Shown piece after piece: positions 36,513 through 44,855 of a DNA stretch of 64,000 nucleotides. Numbering within the stretch: the stretch's first letter is position 1; every line of letters starts with the position of its first letter. The notes beneath the pieces are model-generated. The model worked only from the letters and a program-made list of their open reading frames with translations. It did not search any database and had not been told where the DNA came from. The translations under genes were made by a program, and so were the position numbers. The stretch is from Pseudomonadaceae bacterium (GTDB taxonomy: Bacteria; Pseudomonadota; Gammaproteobacteria; Pseudomonadales; Azotimanducaceae), in NCBI GenBank assembly GCA_024743175.1, contig JANSXA010000002.1, positions 62,001 to 126,000 on the forward strand. Reading direction: 5' to 3'.

Positions 36513-37724
36513 TTGAAAACGAAACAGAAGAACAAATCGAAGCCGGCAGAGTTCCGTTTTGGCTGGGCCATGGTGCTGCTGGTTGCACTGGGCGCGGCGG
36601 TTGCACACGCATTTGGACGATTCAGCTACGGCTTGCTGTTACCCGCAGTGCGTGACGACCTCGGCATGTCAAATACCCTGGCTGGTCTGGTCGGCGGTGC
36701 CAACGTCGGGGCTTATCTGTTAGGCACAATGGTGGTTGCGTGGGCAACCAGCCGATACCGCTTGCTCACAGTCCTGCGACTGGGACTTGCCCTGGCAACT
36801 AGCGGTCTGTTGCTTGCAGCCATCGCCAATACACCATTACTGTTAGCCGCCGGTTTATTCATTGCCGGAATAGGTGGCGCCTGCGTGTGGATTCCTGCGC
36901 CGGTGATCGCCGCTGATGCATTACCTGCAGCACATCGCGGCCTCGCGGTTGGACTTATGGGCTCGGGTATTGGCCTTGGTATTGCTTTTGTCAGTCTGCT
37001 CAGCGGCTCTCTTAGATCAGATCTTGGTGATCAGGCCTGGTCCAGTGTCTATCTGATCCAGGGGTTTATCGGTCTTGTTGTAGTCATCGCGGTTCTTGTT
37101 GTGGTCCGTCATAAACAGGCCCAACCCAGGGGTGGCGCGGGCATTGGTGGTTTTGGGGCGCTGCAGAGAATGCCTGGCTGGATACCGCTAACTGTCGCGT
37201 ACTCTACATTTGGCTTCATGTATCTTTTAGTGATGGGTTTCCTGACCACCAGACTCGAAGATGACAGCGGCTGGAGCAGTGCAGATGCGTCTGCTGCTTT
37301 CACCATGATGGGTGTATCAATGATCTTCGGTGGCCCTCTACTGATTGGCTTAGCGCAACGAATAGGTGCGCGCTGGACTACCGTGATCGCCTTCGGGCTC
37401 TGGCCGGTTTTTATTGGCATCGTACTCACTGGTGTGCACACAGCAACCTTAGCCGCCTGCATCGGTCTCGGCCTGCTGTTCAGCGGAATTCCCTCGCTTA
37501 TGACGCTGTATGTGGTCGAAAATACATCTGCCCAGAACTACGGGCCCAGTTTTGCTGCCGCCACTCTCGCTTTCGGCATAGCACAAACTGTGTCCCCTCC
37601 TGTTGGCGGAGCAATTGCAGACTTGAGCGGCTCGTTCACACTTGTTTTTCTGTTAGCAAGCGCCATGGGTTTGGTTGGGTTGTGCGCGGGTTTGCGAATG
37701 CCAAGGGGCAATACTGCTTCGTGA
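36513..37724 (+). CDS. MFS transporter (YbfB/YjiJ type)
   Basis: A 403-residue major facilitator protein with twelve predicted spans. The first helices AHAFGRFSYGLLLPAVRDDLGMSNTLAGLVGGANVGAYLLG are typical of the YbfB/YjiJ branch. The start is a TTG at 36513; the later ATG would remove part of the first helix. It is divergent from the S4 gene and tail to tail with the DUF442 gene. Confidence 0.85.
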   Translation: MKTKQKNKSKPAEFRFGWAMVLLVALGAAVAHAFGRFSYGLLLPAVRDDLGMSNTLAGLVGGANVGAYLLGTMVVAWATSRYRLLTVLRLGLALATSGLLLAAIANTPLLLAAGLFIAGIGGACVWIPAPVIAADALPAAHRGLAVGLMGSGIGLGIAFVSLLSGSLRSDLGDQAWSSVYLIQGFIGLVVVIAVLVVVRHKQAQPRGGAGIGGFGALQRMPGWIPLTVAYSTFGFMYLLVMGFLTTRLEDDSGWSSADASAAFTMMGVSMIFGGPLLIGLAQRIGARWTTVIAFGLWPVFIGIVLTGVHTATLAACIGLGLLFSGIPSLMTLYVVENTSAQNYGPSFAAATLAFGIAQTVSPPVGGAIADLSGSFTLVFLLASAMGLVGLCAGLRMPRGNTAS

Positions 37725-37734
37725 TGTCCAACTT

Positions 37735-38643
37735 TCAACCATTTGGAGTCGGCGCCACATAGGTACGCACCCGGTTTTCGAGTTCAGCGCTGGTGAGCCC
37801 TGCTTTCTGCGCAAGTGCAATAGATTGGTCAATATTCATGTGATGGTCCTCTACCAGGTGCACAGCAAGCCAGGCGCTGGCCCGATTCCCGCTGGAGCAA
37901 TGTAGCCACAACGGCTGTTTATGATGTTGTTTTACCAGAGCAGATATGCGTTGCATGGCCCTCTGGTCAAAGCCTGGTCCATCGGTGGAAATCGGCACCT
38001 GATAGTAGGTGAGCCCAGCCTGGGTGACTGCTCCTGCTTCGTCCCAGTCCATCTCTTGCGCATTGCGCAGGTTAATCACTACTTCAACGCCGGCATTCTT
38101 CGCTGCCTGAATACCTGCGGCATCAGGTTGGGCAGAAAAATACAGGTGTTTGACCTGCACCACATTCTCAGCCTTACCCCAGGTTTGTGCAGCGCTGATA
38201 TCTGCTTCAGTAACAGCCTCTCTGCGCTTACCTTTATTCTGGTGATGAAGTCCGCCATGCGGCCCCTTACCACGCTGCCCTTTGTGTTTAGCTGAGCGTT
38301 GCTGATTCGGCGGATGGCCAAGGACAAGCCCCCGCTCCTGCGCCCTGATTGCCATCTTGGCATGGTTCTCTGCACGCAGGCGCGCCCGCTCTTCATCACT
38401 GGTTGCACTTTGCATACGCTCCCGCATATTCGATCGCTCTTCTTCAGTCATCAACTCTTTACCGGTCACGTAAATTGGATTCTGCTGTGAAGCAACCTCG
38501 TTACCATCTTCTGACAGGGGCTCGCTTCGGGCGTGCACGCTCGCGCCAACTAACAGAACTGTGAACGCCAACAGCAACCTGCTCAGCAACGTTCTGACAG
38601 AGGTTCCGCGCCTACCGCTGCCAGTGCATGAAAACCTACTCAT
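37735..38643 (-). CDS. Exported DUF442 / cysteine-phosphatase-like protein
   Basis: A 302-residue protein. ATG 38643 has ggag seven bases upstream and opens a signal peptide ending VLLVGASVHA. Residues ~45-150 are a charged, low-complexity linker rich in Arg, Gln and Glu. The C-terminal domain (VKHLYFSAQPDAAGIQAAKNAGVEVVINLRN...) is the DUF442 phosphatase-like fold with the HCSSGNRAS signature (HCx5R P-loop). In BigR operons of other bacteria a DUF442 domain is fused to a persulfide dioxygenase (Blh); here such genes are neighbours. Function is inferred. Confidence 0.8.
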   Translation of the reverse strand: MSRFSCTGSGRRGTSVRTLLSRLLLAFTVLLVGASVHARSEPLSEDGNEVASQQNPIYVTGKELMTEEERSNMRERMQSATSDEERARLRAENHAKMAIRAQERGLVLGHPPNQQRSAKHKGQRGKGPHGGLHHQNKGKRREAVTEADISAAQTWGKAENVVQVKHLYFSAQPDAAGIQAAKNAGVEVVINLRNAQEMDWDEAGAVTQAGLTYYQVPISTDGPGFDQRAMQRISALVKQHHKQPLWLHCSSGNRASAWLAVHLVEDHHMNIDQSIALAQKAGLTSAELENRVRTYVAPTPNG

Positions 38644-38713
38644 CTCATTCTCCAATTTGTTAAAAGCTGTTTATTTCCTGATGTGGTTAATCCGAATCTT
38701 CATGTTGTGGGGC

Positions 38714-38929
38714 TTACTTGGAGGACATCAGAATACCTGGGACCGACTGAACCAGAATGAAAACACCAACCACCATCAGAAGGCTCGTTGCTGCCGCTTG
38801 CAGCATGGACAGCCTTCCCAGCACAACAAGCGCAAACACGCTCAACTGCAGCGCGCCGCTTACAAACTGCGATGGCCAGCGATGGCCAGCAATTGCCAGC
38901 TTTTCAGATTGGCCGACCAGATAAATCAT
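38714..38929 (-). CDS. Small membrane protein coupled to the metallo-hydrolase
   Basis: A 71-residue protein with two hydrophobic helices (QFVSGALQLSVFALVVLGRL and AATSLLMVVGVFILVQSVPGIL). Its ATG (38929) overlaps the TGA of the upstream MBL gene as ATGA, so translation is coupled. Small two-helix membrane proteins (DUF2892/YgaP-tail-like) commonly accompany persulfide dioxygenases; I cannot assign this one to a family with certainty. The start is certain by context rather than by length. Confidence 0.6.
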   Translation of the reverse strand: MIYLVGQSEKLAIAGHRWPSQFVSGALQLSVFALVVLGRLSMLQAAATSLLMVVGVFILVQSVPGILMSSK

Positions 38930-39816
38930 GCTGACAGATCCCCGCACGCCTGCGTATCGAGCGGGATCTTGAAGTAGCGTGTGCCGTTATCCTCTGCCGG
39001 GGGAAAGTCGCCACCGCGCATATTGAATTGCACCGACGGCAGCAGCAGTTTCGGAGCCGAAAGCCCTTGATCGCGCGCATTTCGCAGGCCCACAAAATCT
39101 GCAAGGGATATCCCGTCATGTACATGAATATTGGTAGCCCGCTGTTCTGCGACGGTGGTCAAATGACAGAATTCTTCCCGTTCTTCGGTGCCATAGTCGT
39201 GGCACAGGTAGAGTTCTGTCTCCGACGGAAGCGCCAGAATCCGTCGAATCGAGCGATACAGGGTTCCCGCATCCCCACCAGGGAAATCCGTGCGCGCAGT
39301 ACCATAGTCCGGCATAAAGAGTGTATCGCCCACAAACGCTACGCCTGCAATGACGTACGTCAGACAAGCGGGCGTATGACCGGGTGTTTCAAGAACCGAT
39401 ACATCAAGATCGCCAACTCTGAATGCGCTTTGAGCGCACAGGAGATGATCAAATTGATGACCGTCTGCAACGAACCCGGACTCCACATGGAATACATCAG
39501 CAAACGTCTGCTGCACCTGGGTCACCAGATGGCCGATGGCGGTTTTGCCCCCCAGCCGGTGCTGCAAATACGAAGAAGCAGAAAGATGATCTGCGTGTAC
39601 GTGGGTATCCAGAATCCACTGTACCTTCAGCGAATTCGTTTTGACGAAATCGATAATCTGCTGAGCACAGTTGGTATCGACCCGCCCGGAGGCAGGATCG
39701 TAATCAAGCACTGCATCAATAATGGCGCAATCACCAGTGTTCGGGGCGCTGACCACATAGCTGTAAGTGAAGGTTACCGGGTCAAAAAAAGTCTCGACAA
39801 TTGGCTTCCCTGTCAT
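38926..39816 (-). CDS. Persulfide dioxygenase-like MBL fold protein
   Basis: A 296-residue metallo-beta-lactamase-fold protein of the ETHE1/Blh (persulfide dioxygenase) group. The motif THVHADHLS (His72, His74, Asp76, His77) and the downstream GTARTDFPGGDAGTLYRSI, a stretch diagnostic of persulfide dioxygenases, are present. Such enzymes oxidise glutathione persulfide to sulfite with a mononuclear iron. A near-consensus sigma-54 promoter lies ~42 bp upstream and a FisR-like activator gene is divergent. Together these indicate control by sulfane sulfur. Confidence 0.88.
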   Translation of the reverse strand: MTGKPIVETFFDPVTFTYSYVVSAPNTGDCAIIDAVLDYDPASGRVDTNCAQQIIDFVKTNSLKVQWILDTHVHADHLSASSYLQHRLGGKTAIGHLVTQVQQTFADVFHVESGFVADGHQFDHLLCAQSAFRVGDLDVSVLETPGHTPACLTYVIAGVAFVGDTLFMPDYGTARTDFPGGDAGTLYRSIRRILALPSETELYLCHDYGTEEREEFCHLTTVAEQRATNIHVHDGISLADFVGLRNARDQGLSAPKLLLPSVQFNMRGGDFPPAEDNGTRYFKIPLDTQACGDLSA

Positions 39817-39857
39817 ATTTTTAAACCATAAAGAATAACTATATTCTCTATGGTTAT

Positions 39858-39874
39858 AGCTAGAATCGTGCCAA
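39858..39874 (-). promoter_or_regulatory. Sigma-54 promoter of the persulfide dioxygenase gene
   Basis: On the minus strand TTGGCACGATTCTAGCT matches the sigma-54 consensus YTGGCACGrNNNTTGCW, with the -24 GG and -12 GC in correct spacing and only one mismatch (TAGC for TTGC). The dioxygenase ATG (39816) lies about 30 bp beyond the expected start site. Confidence 0.8.
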
Positions 39875-39898
39875 CTAAAAACTCAATAAAAACAACTG

Positions 39899-39912
39899 CA
39901 TAGCATACTATG
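39899..39912. promoter_or_regulatory. Inverted repeat in the FisR/PDO intergenic region
   Basis: CATAG-CATA-CTATG, a 5-bp inverted repeat with a 4-base spacer, lies between the sigma-54 promoter and the longer palindrome upstream. It could be a regulator half-site pair. Weak on its own. Confidence 0.4.
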
Positions 39913-39922
39913 AGACCCCAAC

Positions 39923-39941
39923 TGTCATATTCGTCATGACA
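39923..39941. promoter_or_regulatory. Candidate upstream activator site
   Basis: TGTCAT-N7-ATGACA, an inverted repeat with exact 6-bp arms, centred about 60 bp upstream of the -24 element of the dioxygenase promoter. Position and symmetry fit an enhancer site for a Fis-type activator encoded next door. The activator gene itself starts at 39973, so the site could also act on it. Confidence 0.55.
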
Positions 39942-39972
39942 TACCTGGCGCTTTCTGCCAAAATTGGCAGAT

Positions 39973-41307
39973 ATGGCAAGCACACCTGACCCTAACAGCG
40001 CGCTCTCAGAAGATGTCGTCATGATCCTGGACGCTCTACCCCACCCGGCAATTGCGCTCAGCACTGACTACCGCATCCTCGCCGCTAACCGCGCATACCG
40101 AGATCTTTACTCATTTGCAGCGGGCCCCATCCAGAAGCGCTGTTTTGAGGTCTCCCATGGATATTCCGTTCCCTGCGACAGGGCTGGAGAATCGTGCCCA
40201 CTCAAAGACAGCCTGGACTCTGGAGAGAACACGCAAGTACTGCATATTCACCACTCGCCCCGGGGCGAGGAATACGTAAACGTGGAGATGTGGCCGGTCA
40301 AAGAACCCGGAACCGGGCAGCCTCGATACTTTATTGAGCAGATACATCCGTCCTCAGCAGGCTCCACACATTCTGCGCCCAACGGTTTAGTGGGACGCTC
40401 GTCCAAGTTCAAAGAAATGTTGGAATTGATTGAACGTTGCGCCCCAAGTACCGCAACAGTGATGTTGCTGGGTGAATCCGGCACCGGCAAAGAGCTTGCT
40501 GCTCAGACCATCCACCGTTTGAGCAACAGAAACAACCAGCCCTTTGTACCCGTAGAGTGCACCGGCTTACCGCAATCGTTGTTTGAAAGTGAGTTGTTCG
40601 GCTATGTGAAAGGAGCCTTTACCGGTGCCAACACCGACAAGCCAGGTTTGGTGGCCGCGGCGCAAGGTGGCACGCTATTCCTGGATGAGGTGGCCGACAT
40701 CCCCCTGAGCGAACAGGTTAAGCTGTTACGCCTGCTCGAAACCAAACGATACCGTCCAGTCGGCAGCAGCGACCAGCAGGAAGCTGACTTCCGCCTCATT
40801 TGTGCAACTAACAAAGATCTAAACGCGATGGTAAAGGAGGGTCTGTTTAGAGAAGATCTGTACTATCGCCTCAATGTATTTGACATCCAGCTCCCAGCGC
40901 TGCGAGAACGCAGAGGTGACTTGGAGCTGTTGATAGACACGCTGACAAAACGCCTGGGGTTAACCCGTGTTTCATTTAACGCCGAAGCGTTAGCGTGCCT
41001 TAAACACTATACATTCCCGGGAAACATCAGAGAGCTGCGTAACATCATTGAGCGCGCTTCCCTCCTGGCAACCGACGGCAGAGTCGGGTTGCGCCACCTA
41101 CCCAGGCAATGCACGTCAGAGACAGGGTTAACCCGCGATTCCAACGAAACTGATAATGCAACAGTAATGACCTTACAAGAAGCTGAACGGCGATACCTTA
41201 AGCAGGTCATCAGTGCCCACCAGGACGACCGCAAACAACTCGCAAAAAAACTTGGTATCAGTGAACGGGTTTTGTATCGCAAACTGGCAGAGCTGCGTTC
41301 GAGCTAA
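39973..41307 (+). CDS. fisR: FisR-like sigma-54-dependent sulfane-sulfur regulator
   Basis: A 444-residue bacterial enhancer-binding protein. The N-terminal PAS-like sensor carries Cys57, Cys68 and Cys75, with spacing of 11 and 7, exactly that of Cys53/Cys64/Cys71 of FisR, which senses sulfane sulfur. The AAA+ domain has Walker A GESGTGKE (167-174), the sigma-54 contact loop GAFTGA (214-219) and Walker B GGTLFLDEV. The C-terminal helix-turn-helix is KQLAKKLGISERVLYRKL. ATG 39973 is preferred over a TTG three codons earlier. It is divergent from the dioxygenase gene. The symbol rests on these features, not on a search. Confidence 0.87.
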   Translation: MASTPDPNSALSEDVVMILDALPHPAIALSTDYRILAANRAYRDLYSFAAGPIQKRCFEVSHGYSVPCDRAGESCPLKDSLDSGENTQVLHIHHSPRGEEYVNVEMWPVKEPGTGQPRYFIEQIHPSSAGSTHSAPNGLVGRSSKFKEMLELIERCAPSTATVMLLGESGTGKELAAQTIHRLSNRNNQPFVPVECTGLPQSLFESELFGYVKGAFTGANTDKPGLVAAAQGGTLFLDEVADIPLSEQVKLLRLLETKRYRPVGSSDQQEADFRLICATNKDLNAMVKEGLFREDLYYRLNVFDIQLPALRERRGDLELLIDTLTKRLGLTRVSFNAEALACLKHYTFPGNIRELRNIIERASLLATDGRVGLRHLPRQCTSETGLTRDSNETDNATVMTLQEAERRYLKQVISAHQDDRKQLAKKLGISERVLYRKLAELRSS

Positions 41308-41318
41308 GTAGAGAGATT

Positions 41319-42152
41319 TCAGACACCCGACTTTGCAGCTACGTGGCTCCCGTAAATAGTTGCATTCACCTCCGGATCCCCGACTACACCGGGACTGAAT
41401 TCGTACACAAACACACCCATGATTCGCAGGACATCCCCTTCTACCGGAGTAACCCGATGCAGGGAATTGCAGCCTTTGAAGATGCACAACGCGCCGGGTT
41501 CGCGCCCTACTGCAACTATTGTGTCATCCCGCTGACCCTGCAGAACGGCGCTGACATGTGAATAATTCTGCTCAGAGTCTGACCGTGTGTTGGGCGACAT
41601 CTGAAACTCTCCGCCGATGCTGGAGGGCTGAATCATTAATGTCATGGTAAACGAGTTATCTGCGTCGAAATGCCAGGATGACTCATCTCCGGACTGATAA
41701 CAGACATAGTTAGCGGGTTGATACGGGTCTTCGTTCTCATAGAGATTCCCTTCATTTACAATCTCGCTGACAAGCTGCCTAACATCCTCAGAGTGATAAA
41801 ACGCCTTCAGCACGGATTCTTCGGCCAACTGATCATAAGCAATCATGCGCACGCTGGACCGATCCTGCAGATTGCGTGCATGATCATCCGGAAATGTTTC
41901 GTCTTTCTGACGATGAAGGTAGCAGTTCCTCAGCGAGTTGTTGTGGTTTGCATAAGGCTGGAGATCCTTCGCCTCCTGCGTCATTGCAGCCAATGCCTCA
42001 GGCGTTACAAATTCAGGGAGCACACAGTAAAGGTTTTCTTCAAGCTCCGCCCGCAAGCGCTCGACAAGTTCTTTTCTCGCTGTATTCAAACTGTCGGCTA
42101 TCGGATAAGCCTGATCATTAACAATTCCACTCGTGCCCACCGCCCTGCTCAT
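41319..42152 (-). CDS. 2-oxoglutarate/Fe(II)-dependent oxygenase
   Basis: A 277-residue non-heme iron oxygenase. The facial triad appears as WHFDADNSFT (His161, Asp163) and NSLHRVTPVEGDVLRIMG (His232), with Arg243 as the 2-oxoglutarate ligand. This group includes HalD/ArpA-like enzymes acting on amino acids and small peptides. It starts at ATG 42152 and is tail to tail with the fisR gene. The substrate is unknown. Confidence 0.83.
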   Translation of the reverse strand: MSRAVGTSGIVNDQAYPIADSLNTARKELVERLRAELEENLYCVLPEFVTPEALAAMTQEAKDLQPYANHNNSLRNCYLHRQKDETFPDDHARNLQDRSSVRMIAYDQLAEESVLKAFYHSEDVRQLVSEIVNEGNLYENEDPYQPANYVCYQSGDESSWHFDADNSFTMTLMIQPSSIGGEFQMSPNTRSDSEQNYSHVSAVLQGQRDDTIVAVGREPGALCIFKGCNSLHRVTPVEGDVLRIMGVFVYEFSPGVVGDPEVNATIYGSHVAAKSGV

Positions 42153-42254
42153 GTTATTTCCACTGTGTAAATTTTATGGGGTGAACCGTAGCACATGATA
42201 TTGCAGGTCGGCACCAGCCGATCGCGGCTGGCGTTGTGTAGATGTCATCTTCGG

Positions 42255-43430
42255 TTATGCCCGCAGGTGGTGTCTCTTTTCAAACTCGGCCGCTGGCAGC
42301 GGCTTGTCAAAGAAATAGCCTTGCAGAATGTCGCAACCCAAATCTCGCAGGGCATCAGCGCACTCTTCATCCTCGACACCTTCGGCTACCACACTCAGAG
42401 AGAAGTTTTTCGCCAACTGCACAATGGTTTTCACTATAGCGGTATCCATGGCGGACTGCTTCATGGCGCGAACAAAAACCTGATCGATTTTAAGCTCATC
42501 AGCAGGCAGCGAACGGAAGTAGGCGAGCGATGAATAACCGGTACCAAAGTCATCTAAGGAGACGCGGACACCCAGCGCACGCAGCCTCGATAAACGCTCA
42601 AACATCGCCTGCTGATCATCAGACATTATGCTTTCTGTAACTTCAACAATCAGGCGTTTTGGCTCGACATCGTACAGTGCCAACGCATCTTTAATAGTGA
42701 AATGTAACGCGTCATCCTGCAGCGCACTAGGAGGAACATTGATGGAAACACTCGCGTCTCCCTGCCATCTTGCACACTGTGCAATAGCAGATTTTGCGAT
42801 CCACGCAGTGAGCGGTCTGATGACTGGCAATCGTTCAGCAATGCCCATGAATTCATTAGGACTGATGATTTTGCCTTCGCTGGGCAGCCATCGGATCAGT
42901 GCTTCGGCGCCAACAAAATTCCGATACACCGCATTCATTTTGGGTTGAAAGAAAAGCACAAACTCACCCCTGGTTAAAGCTGTGTTGAGTTTGTTTCCAA
43001 ACTCAACTTCATTAACTGCATGCTCGATCAGGTCTGGTGAGTAAATACAGAAGGGCTGGTTATGGCGCTTTGCGTGAGAAAGCGCGGTAGCCGCCCTGGC
43101 AACGGCTGCCTCTTTTGTGTCTGCCCCTGTAGCAACATAGGTAAAGCCTGCGTTGATCGGTAATTTGACACTCTCGCCGACACCTTCGTAAGCAGCATTA
43201 GATAAACGCAATAACTTGTTCGCTGCAAGATTTACCTGCCCGTGGCTTAGATCCCCACGCAACAGGACGGAAATACGACCGCTGCGTTCAATCACTACCT
43301 GGTCGTTATTGCGCGCCCAGCTACGGACGCGACTTTGCAACTCACTGTGCAGTAGCTTGTAACTTTCTGATCCGTGCTGCGCAATCAGGCGATCGGGATC
43401 GTTCACTTCAATGGTGGCTACAACGCTCAT
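42255..43430 (-). CDS. EAL-domain cyclic-di-GMP phosphodiesterase with degenerate GGDEF-like domain
   Basis: A 391-residue protein. The N-terminal ~135 residues have a GGDEF-like fold without a GGDEF motif. The EAL domain begins around residue 145 and keeps its key residues: EAL (Glu176), Asn231, Glu263, the DDFGTGYSS loop (293-301) and Lys314 in LKIDQVF. It should therefore hydrolyse c-di-GMP. It lies 10 bp after the HD-GYP gene in the same direction, forming a two-gene signalling unit. Confidence 0.88.
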   Translation of the reverse strand: MSVVATIEVNDPDRLIAQHGSESYKLLHSELQSRVRSWARNNDQVVIERSGRISVLLRGDLSHGQVNLAANKLLRLSNAAYEGVGESVKLPINAGFTYVATGADTKEAAVARAATALSHAKRHNQPFCIYSPDLIEHAVNEVEFGNKLNTALTRGEFVLFFQPKMNAVYRNFVGAEALIRWLPSEGKIISPNEFMGIAERLPVIRPLTAWIAKSAIAQCARWQGDASVSINVPPSALQDDALHFTIKDALALYDVEPKRLIVEVTESIMSDDQQAMFERLSRLRALGVRVSLDDFGTGYSSLAYFRSLPADELKIDQVFVRAMKQSAMDTAIVKTIVQLAKNFSLSVVAEGVEDEECADALRDLGCDILQGYFFDKPLPAAEFEKRHHLRA

Positions 43431-43440
43431 GTCGGGCTAC

Positions 43441-44616
43441 CTAAATGAAATACTCTTGACTGTTCAGCCCATGAGCGCCAGGTGGAAGCTCACGCACAAT
43501 CCAGCGGGCCTCATCCCCTGTAAGCGTGCTGTCTCTCAAATTCACCATCACGGGAGATGCCAGCCGGGATTTCTGCGCATCCAATACAACAAGAATCTCA
43601 GGCTTCAAGCGCCGGGCTTCGTTTTGACTGACAACAATAGCCACTTCGCCAGAATTGAGCTCCACCAGAGCACTCACCGGAAATAGACCTATAGCCTGTA
43701 CAAACTGCTCCACAAGCGCGCCTTGAAACAACTGGTTCTTGCAATCCAGTAACTCCTGAATAGCGTCAAACGAGCAACGGCCAGCCGCATGCGGACGACT
43801 GCTTATCATGGCGTCATAAGTATCAATCGGGCCTGCAATTCTGGCCAGCAGAGGTATGTCGTTACCTGATAAGCCGTTTGGATAACCAGAACCATCGTGA
43901 CGCTCATGATGCGACTCAATAATCATCAACACTTCAATATCGAGGTGCTTGGACTTCTTAACCAGCTCAGCGCCTAAACGGGTGTGCTCACGGACCTGTT
44001 GGGATTGTTCTTCAGTCAATTTTTCAGTGTGGTTGAATAACTCGGGGGGTAACTGTGTCATCCCGATATCGCTCATTGCGCACCCCGTGACAAGTTTTTC
44101 CAACTCGTCACGCGGCAAACCAATGTGACGGCCTATGATGGCCGCCCATATAGCAACGGCAATACTGTGATTAAAACGATACACACCGGTATCTTTGAGA
44201 CGGGCTAAAGCAGCAACGGCATCTCCGTTGTTGAAGACGCTCTCTATCAATGGACGAACGGCCTTCTTCACCTCATTCATGTCCGTTTCCAACCCTGATC
44301 GCAGGGATGAAAAAACCGAATCAAGTGTTTCGCTGGTGGACGCGAAAGTGATTTGCGCTTGCGCAAAGTCTGCTTTCAGTTTGAGTTTTTCGCGCTTAGC
44401 TACAGTCTTGGATGCCAGTGGGAGTACAACATCACTGCCGTGATAATCTGCGTCTACAAAAACGTGGTCAACATGCTTGGCAACAAACATCACGTCGTCA
44501 TCATCTCTGACAACAAAACCCTGTACGGAAAAAGGTGTATCTAACCAGGGGCGATCGAGTTCAGCTACAAACATGCCGGGTTTCAGATGCATTGCCGGTA
44601 ACTCTACTAAGCGCAT
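43441..44616 (-). CDS. HD-GYP domain protein with altered HD motif
   Basis: A 391-residue protein with an N-terminal DUF3391 domain and an HD-GYP domain. The GYP part is intact (HDGSGYPNGLSGNDIPLLARI, His240-Pro246), and His150, His211 and His236 are kept. The HD pair, normally HDIGK, reads SDIGM (Ser182-Asp183-Ile184-Gly185-Met186), so a metal ligand and the family Lys are missing. This suggests a c-di-GMP-binding regulator or altered enzyme rather than a standard phosphodiesterase. It is first in a pair with the EAL protein. Confidence 0.88.
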   Translation of the reverse strand: MRLVELPAMHLKPGMFVAELDRPWLDTPFSVQGFVVRDDDDVMFVAKHVDHVFVDADYHGSDVVLPLASKTVAKREKLKLKADFAQAQITFASTSETLDSVFSSLRSGLETDMNEVKKAVRPLIESVFNNGDAVAALARLKDTGVYRFNHSIAVAIWAAIIGRHIGLPRDELEKLVTGCAMSDIGMTQLPPELFNHTEKLTEEQSQQVREHTRLGAELVKKSKHLDIEVLMIIESHHERHDGSGYPNGLSGNDIPLLARIAGPIDTYDAMISSRPHAAGRCSFDAIQELLDCKNQLFQGALVEQFVQAIGLFPVSALVELNSGEVAIVVSQNEARRLKPEILVVLDAQKSRLASPVMVNLRDSTLTGDEARWIVRELPPGAHGLNSQEYFI

Positions 44617-44855
44617 AAATTCCTCGGGATGGCTCGAGCCTGCTCCGGATTACCGCCAGGACTGAAGTCAGTTGTTTTGCCCATACTCATTCAAAAATCA
44701 ATTGCACGCATGAGTATAGACAGCCGACAGAGATGCAACCTCAAATAACGAGAACCGGTTACTGTTCAGGCACTTTTCTGCCCTATACTTTTGCTGCTTG
44801 AAGACAGCTGTGTCTGTTCACGCCTCCTTTACGCCCGATGTGAGGATATGCGTTC

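Noticed and set aside
39028-39831. A 267-codon plus-strand ORF opposite the persulfide dioxygenase-like gene.
   Set aside because: It is fully antisense to a gene with diagnostic motifs, has no recognisable domain and no ribosome site.
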